From: Isoetes taiwanensis
Taxonomy: Eukaryota; Streptophyta; Lycopodiopsida; Isoetales; Isoetaceae
Assembly (NCBI GenBank): GCA_021234155.1
Contig: JAJEKV010000124.1
Span: forward strand, 1,879,094 to 1,943,093
DNA: 64,000 bases
Reading direction: 5' to 3'
Below the pieces are notes generated by a model that had not been told where the DNA came from, did not search any database, and saw only the letters and a program-made list of their open reading frames with translations. The translations under genes and the position numbers were made by a program. Positions 45,588-56,600 of the stretch are shown one piece after another. The first letter of the stretch is position 1. The number at the start of each line of letters is the position of its first letter.

Positions 45588-45990
45588 ATCTCTCTGTCGA
45601 CATTCATTTGTGACAGAGACTTTATTTGAAGGGATTTAGGAAGGAGTAGGAGCTGAAAATTTCGCGAAGCAATTTTCTCTGGCGGCTGTCTGCTGACGTG
45701 GCAGGTCGCGAGTGGCAAGCACGATCGGCCAGAAAATTTTGAGCGACGAAATTTCTGGGAGCTTCAAATTTATTCAGCATCTGGCATCTGGCGGCTTCCC
45801 TCACCTTAACAACTGGCCCTCAAGTTTTAAGGCTGAGATCAGATCTTAGCGGTTGGTTGCAAGAGTGTTACCCACCAGTAACACATTAGTTTATTATGCC
45901 AAATGGCTATAAACACCTAGCTTGTTATGAAAACCACCATAAAAGCACCACAAAACCATTATAAAACTCTCGGTGCCAGGTTGTTAAGGC
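45588..45990 (-). promoter_or_regulatory. 5' flank of the kinase gene
   Basis: The first 60 bp upstream of the ATG (to about 45645) are copied at 46780-46843, so they were part of the copied unit and are probably 5' UTR. No TATA box was assigned. Confidence 0.4.
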
Positions 45991-46126
45991 GGATAACACC
46001 CTGGAACGAGGGTGTTATGCCCTATTATAACAAACGAGGGCCGGAGGCCCGAGTTTGTTATAGTAGGGCATAACGGCCCTCGTTTCTTGTAATAGGGCAT
46101 AACACCCTCGTTCCAGGGTGTTATCC
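45991..46126. repeat. 136-bp near-perfect hairpin with nested arms
   Basis: The outer arms GGATAACACCCTGGAACGAG and their complement, ending GTGTTATCC, enclose TGTTATGCCCTATTA... and a second, inner pair AACAAACGAGGGCC / GGCCCGAGTTTGTT. The inner arm sequence also occurs in a third partial copy (GGCCCTCGTTTCTTGTAATA). It is a fold-back structure without a visible target duplication. Confidence 0.88.
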
Positions 46127-46194
46127 CTCTCATCATCCAACAAAAATTGATAGGAGGTTTCGGATTTAAAAAACCAGCTACTTTGAGGTCCCTG

Positions 46195-46425
46195 AGATTT
46201 CGGTAGAGGTAACGTGCCCGGTAGGCCCTTACACGGAGTAAGGGTCCAGCGACCCCGCGCAAGGGCTAACCCATTGCAAGTGGTTTTACATTTGTTTATG
46301 TCTTATATAAATAGTTTTTCACTACAATATATAAGAAGATAACTAGTGGGCCCTTACATGGGGTAAGGGCTTGGCGACCACGCGCACCAAAATACATTCC
46401 ATTACAATTGGTTGTCATTAAAAAG
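46195..46425 (-). repeat. Helitron-end repeat, copy 1 (direct partner at 46848-47053)
   Basis: It shares TAACGTGCCCGGTAGGCCCT, TTGCAAGTGGTTTTACATTT and ATATAAGAAGATAAC(T/C)AGTGG with 46848-47053, in the same order. Confidence 0.8.
46343..46370 (-). mobile_element. Helitron 3' terminus (minus strand)
   Basis: On the minus strand an 8-bp stem GCCCTTAC / GTAAGGGC is followed by CCACTAG and then T, the Helitron 3' signature. The related end in the 46848-47053 copy has CTGG instead of CTAG. Confidence 0.65.
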
Positions 46426-46596
46426 AGACCTCGATTTTTTAATTTTCAATAAGTTGATCGAACAATGTAATAATTAATAATTGTTATGATTGATTACAGT
46501 AAATGAAAGAAATCGAAATTGCTTTCATTTTTCAACAATATTTGCTACTTGTTTATGTTGTCTTATATAAGTATTTTTGCATTACATTACTAGTAA

Positions 46597-46624
46597 CTAG
46601 TAACGGTGCCCAGCGTTGCTGGGC
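46597..46624 (-). mobile_element. Helitron 3' terminus (minus strand)
   Basis: On the minus strand GCCCAGC AAC GCTGGGC is followed by ACCGTTACTAG and T. A second ACTAG lies 7 bp further on, as if the end had been extended or hit twice. Confidence 0.7.
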
Positions 46625-46679
46625 ATATGTTGGAAGCATGTACTGAGAAAAGTATGCAGTACTAATGATGCTGAGCTTC

Positions 46680-46843
46680 ACTTTGAGCCTTCGAAGATTT
46701 CAGCTACTTTTGATTGCTCTTCGGAGCCGCATAACCATCCTACTTTTTAAGCTTTAGATCGGCATAGTTAAAGCAAGAATTCACCTTATCTCTGTTTCGA
46801 CATTTATTTGTGACAAAGACTCTATTTTGAAGGGATTTAGGTA
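46680..46843 (-). pseudogene. Partial copy of the kinase gene (5' UTR and first codons)
   Basis: This matches 45478-45645 (GATTTCGGCTAC-like, TTTTTAAGC, TTAGATCGGCA, AGTTAAAG, TGACA(A/G)AGACT, TTTGAAGGGATTTAGG) with many changes and a small deletion. It lies directly inside the Helitron 3' end at 46597, so I infer Helitron capture. Confidence 0.82.
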
Positions 46844-46847
46844 GAGA

Positions 46848-47053
46848 TAACGTGCCCGGTAGGCCCTTACTGAGATCCTGCGCAAGGGCCTACTCATTGC
46901 AAGTGGTTTTACATTTGTTTGTCTTATATAATTAGTTTTTCACTACACTATATAAGAAGATAACCAGTGGGTCCTTACACGTGGTAAGAGTTTAGCGACC
47001 ACACGCAAGGGCCTACCCAGGCATATTCCATTACAATTAGTTGTCATAAATAG
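46848..47053 (-). repeat. Helitron-end repeat, copy 2
   Basis: Direct partner of 46195-46425, more diverged at the CTAG position. Confidence 0.75.
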
Positions 47054-47197
47054 AATAGAATAGAGTTTTTATCGTCAGACGAATTGGGCTATGGGACCAA
47101 ACAGGAGGCGCAGCAAGCGTATTATTGTCCAGGTTAAAAAACAGTATTTGCTATTTGTTTATGACATGTCTTCCATAAATAGTTTTTCATTACATTA

Positions 47198-47225
47198 CTA
47201 GTAACGGTGCCCAGCTTTGCTGGGC
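47198..47225 (-). mobile_element. Helitron 3' terminus (minus strand)
   Basis: On the minus strand GCCCAGC AAA GCTGGGC is followed by ACCGTTACTAG and T. It is nearly identical to the end at 46597, including the flanking CTTCCAAC(A/G)TATG, so the two belong to one family. Confidence 0.75.
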
Positions 47226-47278
47226 ATACGTTGGAAGCCTGTACTGAGAAATGTGTGCAGTAATAACGATGCTAAACA

Positions 47279-47570
47279 TTGTTGAGCTTTACTTTGAAAC
47301 ATGTGGATGATGCACACCCATGCACCTACGGTTTACGCCGCACACACCTAAAACTGCAACGAATCTAAACCTTAAGCCTAGCGTGGCTTGACCATTTGCA
47401 GCATCAAAATTTGATTATTGGATCACTTTCAATAAAGGCATGCACAGTCGAACATTTCTTGGAAAAAATAATTGTGAAAAATAGGGAATTCCTTCTTTTA
47501 GATTCGGTCATCTAAGAAAATTCGATGTGGAAGGTGCGACATGATCATGTAGAGGATAGCAGTTGCACAA
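47279..47570 (-). repeat. Dispersed repeat, copy B
   Basis: Reverse-complement partner of 834-1179, just inside the Helitron end at 47198. Confidence 0.72.
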
Positions 47571-49225
47571 TTGGATTCTGAGTGAGTTTCCGGAGATGCG
47601 CCCATGAGGTCATGGGTTGAATTTTTGGAGGAGAGACTGTAACGGACCTAGGATTTTGAGGTACATTGTGGAATTATTTTACTAAAGGATGCAAAGGAAT
47701 AATAATTAAAATATCACGCATGCAGAGTTAATACCTCGTATTTGTAGAGATTATACCAAGGAATATGGTCACGTATGGACCAACTGAGTGAATGTTTAGG
47801 GGTTTTTTAGGGGGTGAGTCGACCGTATACGGTCGAGTTCTCATACGTTTTCAGTGTTCATTTGACAGCTTTGAACGTTAAGGGAGGAAAAGCGGGAAGG
47901 AGGGATCCGTAGATGGAAGATTTGGGCAGGTTCAACCATTTCTAAGACCATGAGCTATCCGTTTGCCTATTTGTGGTTTATTTAGTGGGCAATGACAAGC
48001 ACAATGATGCAATACAAAGCGTGCTCGTAGAAGTTGTTCTTTAGATTCTGGGTGCTTCTTCAAGTATACGCCGAAATGAAGGAAGTTCGGGAAGCACAGA
48101 GGCAGTTCTGCTTCTAGGCTAGGGCTCCACAAAGTTTTAGTAAGGATATTTGTTGGTCTCTCTTGCTGCTTCGGATAATGGATTCCATGAGTTTGGCCCT
48201 TTAGGTATAGTTCTAGTGCTTTATTACATTTCCTTTGTCTTGCAGATTATATTGCATTTGCAGGTAGATTGATTATTGCTTCTCGATTTTGGTTGCAAGT
48301 TGGATTTATTGCATCTGATATATCTGGACATAGGCCAGAAATCGGCAAGCTCATTTGGAAGCACATCCTGCCGCAACATAGGCGAGAATTCCTGCACTGC
48401 TACTAGGTAATCGAAATTTGCTTCAGAATCACTTATATTTCAGCTTTTAATGCTGGATTCATCTGTTTTTGGCTGGATGTCTATGCAAAAGCCAGCCACA
48501 CAGAATCCAGTTTACTTTGTTCCCAATCATAGAGATGATGTAGTAAATGATGTCCAGTTATGTTCTTCTCTAGTTCTCGTGTCAATGCAGGTTATAACAA
48601 TCCATTTTATGATTCACTGAAGTGGTAGTATTTTTGGCTTTGAAGTTTCTTAAGCTTTAAGTATAGTTGCTTCTTTGGTGGTTTATTCGCCATTGTAGGC
48701 GAATAGAGAACAAAGGGCAAAAGCTTATTTCATTTACTAACAGGTGATCCTGCAAGTTTGTGAAGGAGAAAACATATTGCCACTAAGGTTCGTAAACCCG
48801 GGGCATGTTTTTAAGCCATACAGATTTTGTCAAAGCACTCATGCCAAGTGCTCTATTTTTTCATGATTTTTTCATATATGGCACATTCAGCTTGATCGTA
48901 GTATTGATATAGAAGAGGTAAGAATGGATGTTGTCCCTTTTGGTCTTTGACACATCCAAATTATAATCAAGAAGTGGAATTTTTTTGTCTTTACGTACTG
49001 TAACCATCCCTTCAAAATGTTAGCCTAAAAAGGTCATCTGTACTCCCTGAACTGCGGAGACCTTGGATATGTGATAGTTGTTTGTGAGGCAAGCCTAAAA
49101 TGGCTCGCTGTGCCCTACATTGATCTTCTCTATCTAAAAGTTTTTCTTGAAATAACTGAGCTTTTTCTCAACATTATACAGTTCAAAGTTTTAATGCCCT
49201 CCTCTTAAAAAAAATTGTTTTGCAG
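47571..49225. other. No intact gene; possible weak remnants of the reductase gene
   Basis: At about 48888-48920 a run like HIQLDRSIDIEE recalls the QHRVDTSVPIEE strand of plant aldo-keto reductases. Otherwise nothing was recognised. Confidence 0.4.
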
Positions 49226-49391
49226 GTTGGTGCAATGAAGCAACCGGTAGAAGAAGGAAAAGTCAAGTGCATTGGACTTTCTAAAGCACCCTTTTCAGAA
49301 AGTGTTTATGCCATTCATTCTATAACTGTGGTGCAGTCTGAATGGCCATCTTAGACTCGGGATGTTGAAGAGGACATTATTCCTACATGCA
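49226..49391 (+). pseudogene. Aldo-keto reductase exon with a stop codon
   Basis: After a TTTTGCAG acceptor the frame reads VGAMKQPVEEGKVKCIGLSK, SVYAIHSITVVQSEWPS, a TAG, then TRDVEEDIIPTC. This is the middle of the TIM-barrel NADPH-dependent reductases related to auxin-induced protein PCNT115/perakine reductase (usual EEGK(V/I)KYIGLSEA ... QLEWSLWTRDVEE). The stop falls where tryptophan is conserved (TGG to TAG), so the piece is dead. Neighbouring exons were not identified downstream. Confidence 0.85.
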
Positions 49392-50154
49392 GTTTTTGTA
49401 ATTATGTTCTGATATACCTTGATATGCATCATGGACATATGAATTTTTAACTGTAGTCTATTTGTGCAGCGAATTGTGTTAATGCATACGATTACTTGAC
49501 TTTGAGATTTATCCTTGGATATTTCCTTTCCATATCTACAGCATAGCATATCTTAGATAACATAAATGGCATGTACGGACCTAGAAGCACATGTTGCAAA
49601 GGAAGGGTGCAGGAAGTGACATGTGGATCAGCTTTGGCGGCCTTTCCTGCTGGATTCAAACAAGACTAATCTTCAAGTAAGATTTCAAACATTCATCACT
49701 TTAATCTTAACCTTAAAATGACCATTTATGCACTTTTAATGATCTGCAGCTTGTCAGGAGGTGCCAAATCTGTGTGCAACATGAGCTGTTATTGGGACTT
49801 GAACTTGCCTCATTCTCCTAGAGTATACCTTTGCTCTCAAGGTTTGGAGGTTTCAAAAGAAGTGCTTGGATGTGTTGGAATGGGTGCCTATGATGTTGTT
49901 CCTCCTGAAGATCAATGCATACTATTAGAGCTGGCATTATTCGGCCTGGCATTATTTTTCTTGGACTGCGGATTGCTATGGAACTTATGCCAATGAAGTT
50001 CTTGTGGGGAAGATTGTCAAAGTTGCCCCTTTTGTATTGGTTCCTTTGAACCCTTTGTTTGCCTTCTTTTAATTCATTTGTAAGGAGGCGTGCATGTACT
50101 TCGCCTTTTTTATATCCTAGTAGGATGGGAATTATAATATTTTGAAGAATCTTA
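49392..50154. other. Unassigned; an open frame without known relatives
   Basis: A plus-strand frame at 49718-49996 is cysteine- and leucine-rich. It may be chance or a captured piece. Confidence 0.35.
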
Positions 50155-50174
50155 TCTCTACATATATAAAGCAG
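50155..50174 (+). mobile_element. Possible Helitron 5' end
   Basis: TCTCTACATATATAAAGCAG, preceded by A, resembles the TC + AT-rich + AAAGC start of plant Helitrons. With the 3' end at 60135 it would delimit a capture unit of about 10 kb. Supported only by this resemblance. Confidence 0.3.
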
Positions 50175-50667
50175 TTTGTAATTTTCCTTTGTTCTTGTGT
50201 CCCTCGCTAATATTTCTGGGCCGCAATCTAATCTCCTATTTATGTGCCACGTTTTTTTTCCCTGACAATCTCCTCGCCCAACTTCGACGCCTGGCTAGTG
50301 GCGATGGCCGGCACGCTCAAGCCGTCTTTTTTTCCTTCTAGCGAAGGTCGACACTTGGGCAGCGGCCGCATTTGCTATGGTTGCGTCTCTCTACAGTCTT
50401 CACATTTGCATTAGGGTTGAGGACAAAACTAGGGTTTAAAAGACTCAGACACGATTTGAGCTCCACCATGAAGAACGGCACACAATATGAAGATGCAGGA
50501 AGTGGGTTGTGTTTTGCAAAGCGGCCTCCTTATCAGGCAAATGTGGTCTGCCGTTGGATCATCCATGGACTTGGTTCGTGATGTTTTCAAGAAATTGGTT
50601 CGGGAATAGAATGGTTCAACCCTATACAGTTCCCTTGTGTTGTATTGTGCTTTAGTGATCAACAGCT

Positions 50668-51012
50668 ATGGCTATGGCGCTTAGGTCATTTTGGGTTTTT
50701 TTGTTTCTGGCTCTGCTCTGCGCAGCAGATGCCCGGCGCAAAGAAAGGCGGGAAAATGATGAGTTTGAGTGGTTTAATCCTCTGAGGAGCAAGCGTTCCG
50801 ATCCGGCAGGTCGCGAAGAACGGCATGAGGAGGAAAAAGGCGAGGAGTTTTTTAAGCCTCGCGAATCAGAAGCCGGCAAAATCGAAACTTGGGGCCCTGA
50901 GTTTCCTGCTCTTCACTGCCATGGCTTTGAAGCTGCCAGAATTACTGTTAACCCCGGCGGACTGGCTCTTCCCATGTACTTGAATTCTCATGCCATCAAA
51001 ACTGTGGTGCAA
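50668..51012 (+). CDS. Orphan first exon of an 11S-globulin-like (cupin) storage protein
   Basis: ATG at 50668 is followed by a signal peptide (MAMALRSFWVFLFLALLCAA, then DARRK). After it come a charged linker rich in E, R and K, and the start of the first cupin domain: IETWGPEFPALHCHGFEAAR, then ITVNPGGLALPMYLNSHAIK and TVVQG. This matches the N-terminal acidic-chain start of 11S/legumin-type globulins, secretory proteins stored in vacuoles, in which a cysteine follows the W-x-P segment and VVQG closes the exon. The frame hits a GGTACA donor after VVQG, where legumin genes have their first intron. No later cupin exon was found in the next 9 kb, so it is a fragment despite being clean. Confidence 0.72.
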
Positions 51013-51365
51013 GGTACATTTTGAATGTTTTATGTTTATGTTTTTTTTTCCGGACAGAGTCTAAAATGGCATACAGTAGGTCAATTTGCCTTTCTAAATT
51101 ACTTTGCCGAGATTAACATCACATAGACCTTTACAGCTCCAGACGAAGAAGGATGCGCCTGGTCTCACACGACAAAAAAAAGAAGTAGAATCAGAATGAA
51201 AACTGCCAGAAATCAGTTGGCCTCATGCTTGCTTGGTGCATTTGCAAGTGCAACAGAGCAGTCAAATGCAGCAAGGCAACCATACCATGCTACCTGCAAT
51301 TCCCGCTATTTGAAATAGATGCTATGCAAAAAGGGTAACATCCTTTATTTTCTGTCCTTTATTTT
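51013..51365. other. Intron-like sequence after the globulin exon
   Basis: No second exon was recognised. Confidence 0.4.
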
Positions 51366-51752
51366 CTGTTACATTTCACATATCCCATGTAAAGTTAAGT
51401 AGATCTGTTAACTTCTATTGCATAATTCCAGTCACACATTAGTCTACAAATATGACGAAATTAAAATGCTGCAATATGTCCTCATATTCATATTTGCCTT
51501 CTTTAAGCCGATCCACATCCTTTAAGTATGCACATGGGAGATGCCAGATGGAACATGCAAGATACGACTCGCATCCTCATCTTGTTTCACTAAGATTTTT
51601 TATTTCATTTCACAGATCCTATGAAAAGTTAAGCAGCTCTGTTAATGTTCTATTTGCATAATTCCAATCACACGTTACTCCACAAATATATGTTGAAATT
51701 AGAATGCGGTGCAATATGTCCTCATATTCATATTTGTCTTCTTTAAGCTGGA
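51366..51752 (+). repeat. Diverged tandem duplication of about 150 bp
   Basis: 51366-51514 and 51600-51752 share CATTTCACA(T/G)ATCC, AAAGTTAAG, TTGCATAATTCCA and the GCAATATGTCCTCATATTCA block. Confidence 0.82.
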
Positions 51753-51982
51753 AATTGACAGCAAAACAATATCAAAACAATGTTCTGCAAGCTAAGTACA
51801 CACTAACAATGTTGTTTGCAAGGTTAAGCAGCTAATATGGACTGGCTTCCTGGAATTGGGAATCTGATTTATAAAAACGTCGCTTGGCTCACATGAATAC
51901 TCCACACACTGTGGATTTGTTGTTCTTGCTCCAACGTCTCTCTGATATCCCTTGACATTTTTAAGGCCATATAAAAGGGATC

Positions 51983-52537
51983 CATTAGAGGTAATTTGAG
52001 ATCTCATTTTGTCCCCATAAGAATCCTCCAATAGAATGAGTACTCTACATCAAACTGCAATTAATGCAGCATTAACAACTTCATTGCTGTCGTTTTTTCC
52101 CTATAACGTTTGATCTACTCATGAAAATGCTGCGGCGTTTGTTGCATTAGATGCAGAATGAAAAGATCTTTCAAATGATATATGGTTATGATGTATTTCA
52201 ATACAAGCCATATGTGTTAACCTTAAAAAATATGGTTTTTTGCTCTTTTCTTATATATTTACATCCCAAAAGATATAACAATGGGTTGTCATTAGAAAGA
52301 TCTTGAGGAGACGAATCCATTGCCACAAATAGTGTTCGAATCGGAGTTTTTGATCAAAAGTTATAGTAGAAAAATGACACTGCAAAAGTTAGTTAGAACT
52401 GCATTAATTACTGCTGCCACATAATACTGGAATAAAATACACTGGAGCTCTTCTCTTATTGGATAATTTAAAAAGCTGATGTGGCTTTTTAAGCATCCCT
52501 TAATGGGACAAAATGAGATCTCAAATTACCTCTAATG
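51983..52537. mobile_element. MITE-like TIR element, copy 1 (555 bp)
   Basis: The ends CATTAGAGGTAATTTGAGAT and its complement form a nearly perfect 39-bp inverted repeat reaching TTTTGTCCC. The interior matches 62240-62794 throughout (GCAATTAATGCAGCA, GCGGCGTTTGTTGCATTAGA). No coding capacity; the target duplication is unclear. Confidence 0.87.
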
Positions 52538-53559
52538 TCTTTGTCAACGGGCTTTAAATATTTAAAGCCTTCATTTTTCTTCTACATTTGGGCTTCATTT
52601 TTGCTTGATAAGCTTACAGGAAGAAGAGCACCGATACATCAATCTTCCTTATGTTTTGTTCGCAGGAAGAAATTCGCACACCGAAGGCTATGGTAGTCCC
52701 AGATCTTTTGTCATAGCCTAGTTTCACATCCAGGAGTTTTGCCTCCTTTGAGTTCCTTTTGGTTTGCATCTAGTGTAATTAAGATGCCTTGACCATAGCT
52801 TAAGTCAGGAATAATAGTTCAATTACCAATAGCAGTTCCATAGACCGTATTCTAATAGTCAAATATGCTTCAATGGGCATGTCTCATATCACACAAAATT
52901 TTGGAAAAGAACCACACAATTTGTATTCATCTAGGGCTGAACACATAATTCAAAGAAGTAAATGAGTCATTAAGGAGAAATTTTCGCGGTAGCCAGTTAC
53001 TGTAGGGCTAAATAGACATAATTCGAACAAATAAATGGGTAGTTAAAGAGAAATGTTCGCGGCGGCCTTGGCCGCCGCGATAAATTTCTTGTATTATAAA
53101 GCTATTCTGTAAGTGTTGGATCCAGCCCTAGATCCAAAGGCTGAGATTTAGGGTTGAGATTTAACGGCTAAGATTTTGACATAAAAACTTAGATGGTCGA
53201 GATGGCTACCTAACCCTAAAGATCATTTTTTACTGCCGCAGTCATGGAAACCATTCTCGCTTGGTCCCAGAATCGGCAATGTTCTACCAAATCTTTGTTT
53301 CAAAAGCGAGACTAGAATGTTTGAAGAAATCGAACCATGTATGATCCAGTAGCCTAATGTGGATTCACCTCATTTTGATTCTTGCATTTCGTATTCCGAA
53401 ACTCGCTTGAAGCACATGCATTACAAAGTTGTGCAGATTCATTTTTGTTCAAAAGAAATGCTGGGATTTGCCCTAGGATCGGCCTGGAGGTGCTTCGGCC
53501 AGGAGATATTGAGAGAGTATAGAGCTTTCGCCTGTCAGATGGCCAGAGATGTTAGCACT
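52538..53559. other. No gene; holds a GC-rich palindrome and a short dispersed repeat
   Basis: At 53056-53080, TTCGCGGCGGCCTTGGCCGCCGCGA is an inverted repeat. TAAGTGTTGGA(T/C)CCAGCCCT at about 53110 recurs at about 55838. Confidence 0.5.
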
Positions 53560-53630
53560 GTTTCGAATACTTGATTGATTGGGTAGAAATCCCGAGGCCC
53601 ATGTCTTCAAAGCGGATTTGCCTGGTACGT
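53560..53630 (+). pseudogene. Scrap of a small heat-shock protein (HSP20)
   Basis: One frame reads NPEAHVFKADLPG, the first strand of the alpha-crystallin domain of class I small HSPs (TPEAHVFKADLPGL), and then ends. STVSNT just before it in another frame is also typical of that position, so a frameshift is present. The piece is short, so confidence is moderate. Confidence 0.6.
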
Positions 53631-56600
53631 TTTTTCTTCCAGGTCCTGAGCAATACAACCGTGAAATTGCAAAGGACTCTCCCCAGGATCAGGGTTTTAT
53701 TCGATAGACAGAGCATTAGAGAAATGGCAAAGCATAACTTGGATTTGATGCTAGGGCTTGGATTTCGTTGTCATGGCATCACTATGTTTGGGCAAGGTGG
53801 ACATCCTGTTGCAGCTGTTAGTTTCTTTCGTGCATTTACACCCTGATCAGACAGCCATTATTCTTCTGTTTATATAGTTGCAGGAGCAAATTGGACATGT
53901 ATTGGATATGCTATGTGTAACTGCCTGCACTATGGATCAATTGCACATCATGCAGAATGTGCTCTATTTGTTACAAATTGCAGTAGAATGTCTGCCCAGA
54001 AATACAAAGTTCATAGGAACTGGAAAACATACTATGGCAATTGATAGTAGAAAACAATCTGCATTGGATTTGCATCAGATGATATTGTGAATGGGTTGCA
54101 ATTGAAGCCTGCCAGTGTATCCAATACCCATAATTTTTTCATTCCAAATTTAATTGTAGCTGCTCAATATGGATCCGACGGTTTAAACAAATCAAAACCC
54201 CCTAGCTTCGACGGCTTCTTCAGCCGCTGAGAATGGCAGAACCTAGCAGAGCTTTTGGCAGGTTAGCAAGGGGAACAGGGTTTGCTTCTATCGTGGGTGC
54301 GTCGGAACTGCCTCGAAACTTAGAGCCCTAATCCAGGCTCCGTTTCAAGAGCTAAACCATGCTTTCATTGTTCTAGTAGCAGGGTGATAGTTAATCGGCT
54401 ATGCAAAACCGCTGTCTATTTTGTGAAAGGTTTCGGATGCTTCGTCGCAGGAGTGCAGCAGTCTTTATTGGCCGTGGGAGCTCTTCTTCAAACGGCTCCC
54501 TTTGCATGAAGAAGATAGCTTGAGTAATAGAATGATGATCTTCAGTTAACCCCGGTTTCAAATTTGGACTTCTGAGACTTCGCAGAGCAGATGACTTTAA
54601 AATTCCTTTGCTCTTCCAAGACTTCCAAAGACGGTTTCAAAATTCCTTTGCACACTTTGAAGCTTGCACAAAATTTTTTATACCGTGAATGATTATGGAT
54701 GAAGCAGATGATCACATTACTCTGAGAAAAAGACACGTGCCTGCATGTACAAATAAAAATAACATCTGGAGGTCGTGATGATCTGGCTTTAGTGTTGACG
54801 AGATAGGTAGTTTTTGTAGTTGCATTTACTTTGCTTCTTCGCTATACCCAAGCTGGACAGGTCTGCCCTTATGTTCTTAGCGTTTGAGCATGGCATAGAA
54901 ACTCAAGCATCAATATGGTCCTTACAAAGCAGTACACTGCGATTGGAGGCAAAGCAGCGCTCATTTTTATGGACGAGCTTCAAACTTAGGTCTGGCTCTC
55001 AAGAAATTGTAGAGGCATGGTATAGCCATATGCATTCTAAATTGCCTCTGTTTTTTTCAATGCAGAATCAAATGTTTGTGCTGCCTCAATTTTTCCTTCT
55101 TCTCAATGTGATTGCACTGACTTAGGCGAGTCTATGATCTGTTTTTCTTCTTTGAATAGACTATGAGCTAGACTGAGATTGGTGGCAGGAATTCACAAGG
55201 CTTTTTCCCAAAGGAACACCATGTATGACAACAAACGCAGTAAGCATATTCAAGGTAAGTAGCTTTTCCATCTTTGGTAGGATAAGTTCTGGAAATAATA
55301 ATTGCAGGATATGCTATGGCTGAATTGCAGGATATGCTATGGCATCAGCCTGAGAAGGAACATAATCTTTGTCCACTTATGTTGCAGAATGAACTCCCAT
55401 AATCTCCTCCGCAGAGATGTTGGCTTTTCCTTTTACCAGAATCCTGAATTAATTACTTCATCTATAGCCTTTGCAGCATCTTCCATCTTGTGTTCAGCTA
55501 TCCATGGTGATAGCGTAGTTTTGTATCAGCCTCAAAATGTGAAGAGTTTCTAGGGTCGAAGGCATCCCTAGCTTCTGCACTGCTGCTACAATCATGGCCA
55601 TGGACATGGCCATAGCCATAGCCTTTTTGGCCTTCCCTAATGGATAAGGCTTTTTGGACTGCAAATGAAGATTTGCATTTTCTTTATCATGGCAAGAATG
55701 AGACTCATCAGGCATACGGTGGCTTTCATCTGTTTAAAATTTGGTTTTGAGTAGTAGTGCACCATTTGCCTTTTTGTTCCTTTTAGAAAGAAGATTTCAT
55801 GCTTCACAAGCTCATCTTATATTATAATGTTATTCAGTAAGTGTTGGACCCAGCCCTAATTTGGGCGGCCCAGATTTTACCTTCGATTTGACGGTCGAGA
55901 TCAAGCCCTCGATCGGGGGTTTTGCCATGGCGGATGTCGTAGCTATAGAGGAGCTTTTTGCTCCCAGTAGCCACATCATTGAGGAAGACGATGCGTATTG
56001 GGAAGTATTTTGCTGTGGCATTGACGCCTAAACGATGATGGCGAAGCTGTGCAAATGCAATGGTTAGGGTAGGGCTAGATGAGGCAAGAAGCAGTTTTGG
56101 CGAGGTTAAGTAATCCGCCGATTCATGTACCACCGCTAATGACCGGACGTAAACTCATCCTGCGCACAAATAAGATCCGGCTTAAGAAAGCAAGGCCCGG
56201 CACTTTTTCCTTCTTTTGTGAGTCATCCATTCTCTTTATTGGATCTACGTGAGTTAATATCCCGTAATTCTATAGGAATAATCTTTGGGCATGAAGCATG
56301 AAATAAGTTCTATTCTTCTATGAGTTATTTTAGCATAAGGAAGATGGGCTTCGTGGGGCATTTTTGTTGGCGTCTCCAGGCATAGTAAGCTCAATGACTT
56401 GGCAACTGATTCTTGACGTACATGCTCGTGTGACATGGTATGCTTGGAAGACACATGGTTGCAAGAAACAAGGCCCTGGTGAGCCTCCACCTGCTTTGCA
56501 ATATCTTTGTTAGTATGTAGTTGTGAAAGCATGCTAAGTAATAAGTAGCCTTCAGCTTCTTGATCTTTGCTTTAGGTTTTAGGTAATTATTTTTTATCCG

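Noticed and set aside
55834-56133. Minus-strand 99-codon frame as a gene
   Set aside because: It overlaps a dispersed repeat shared with about 53110, has no recognised domain and no splice support.
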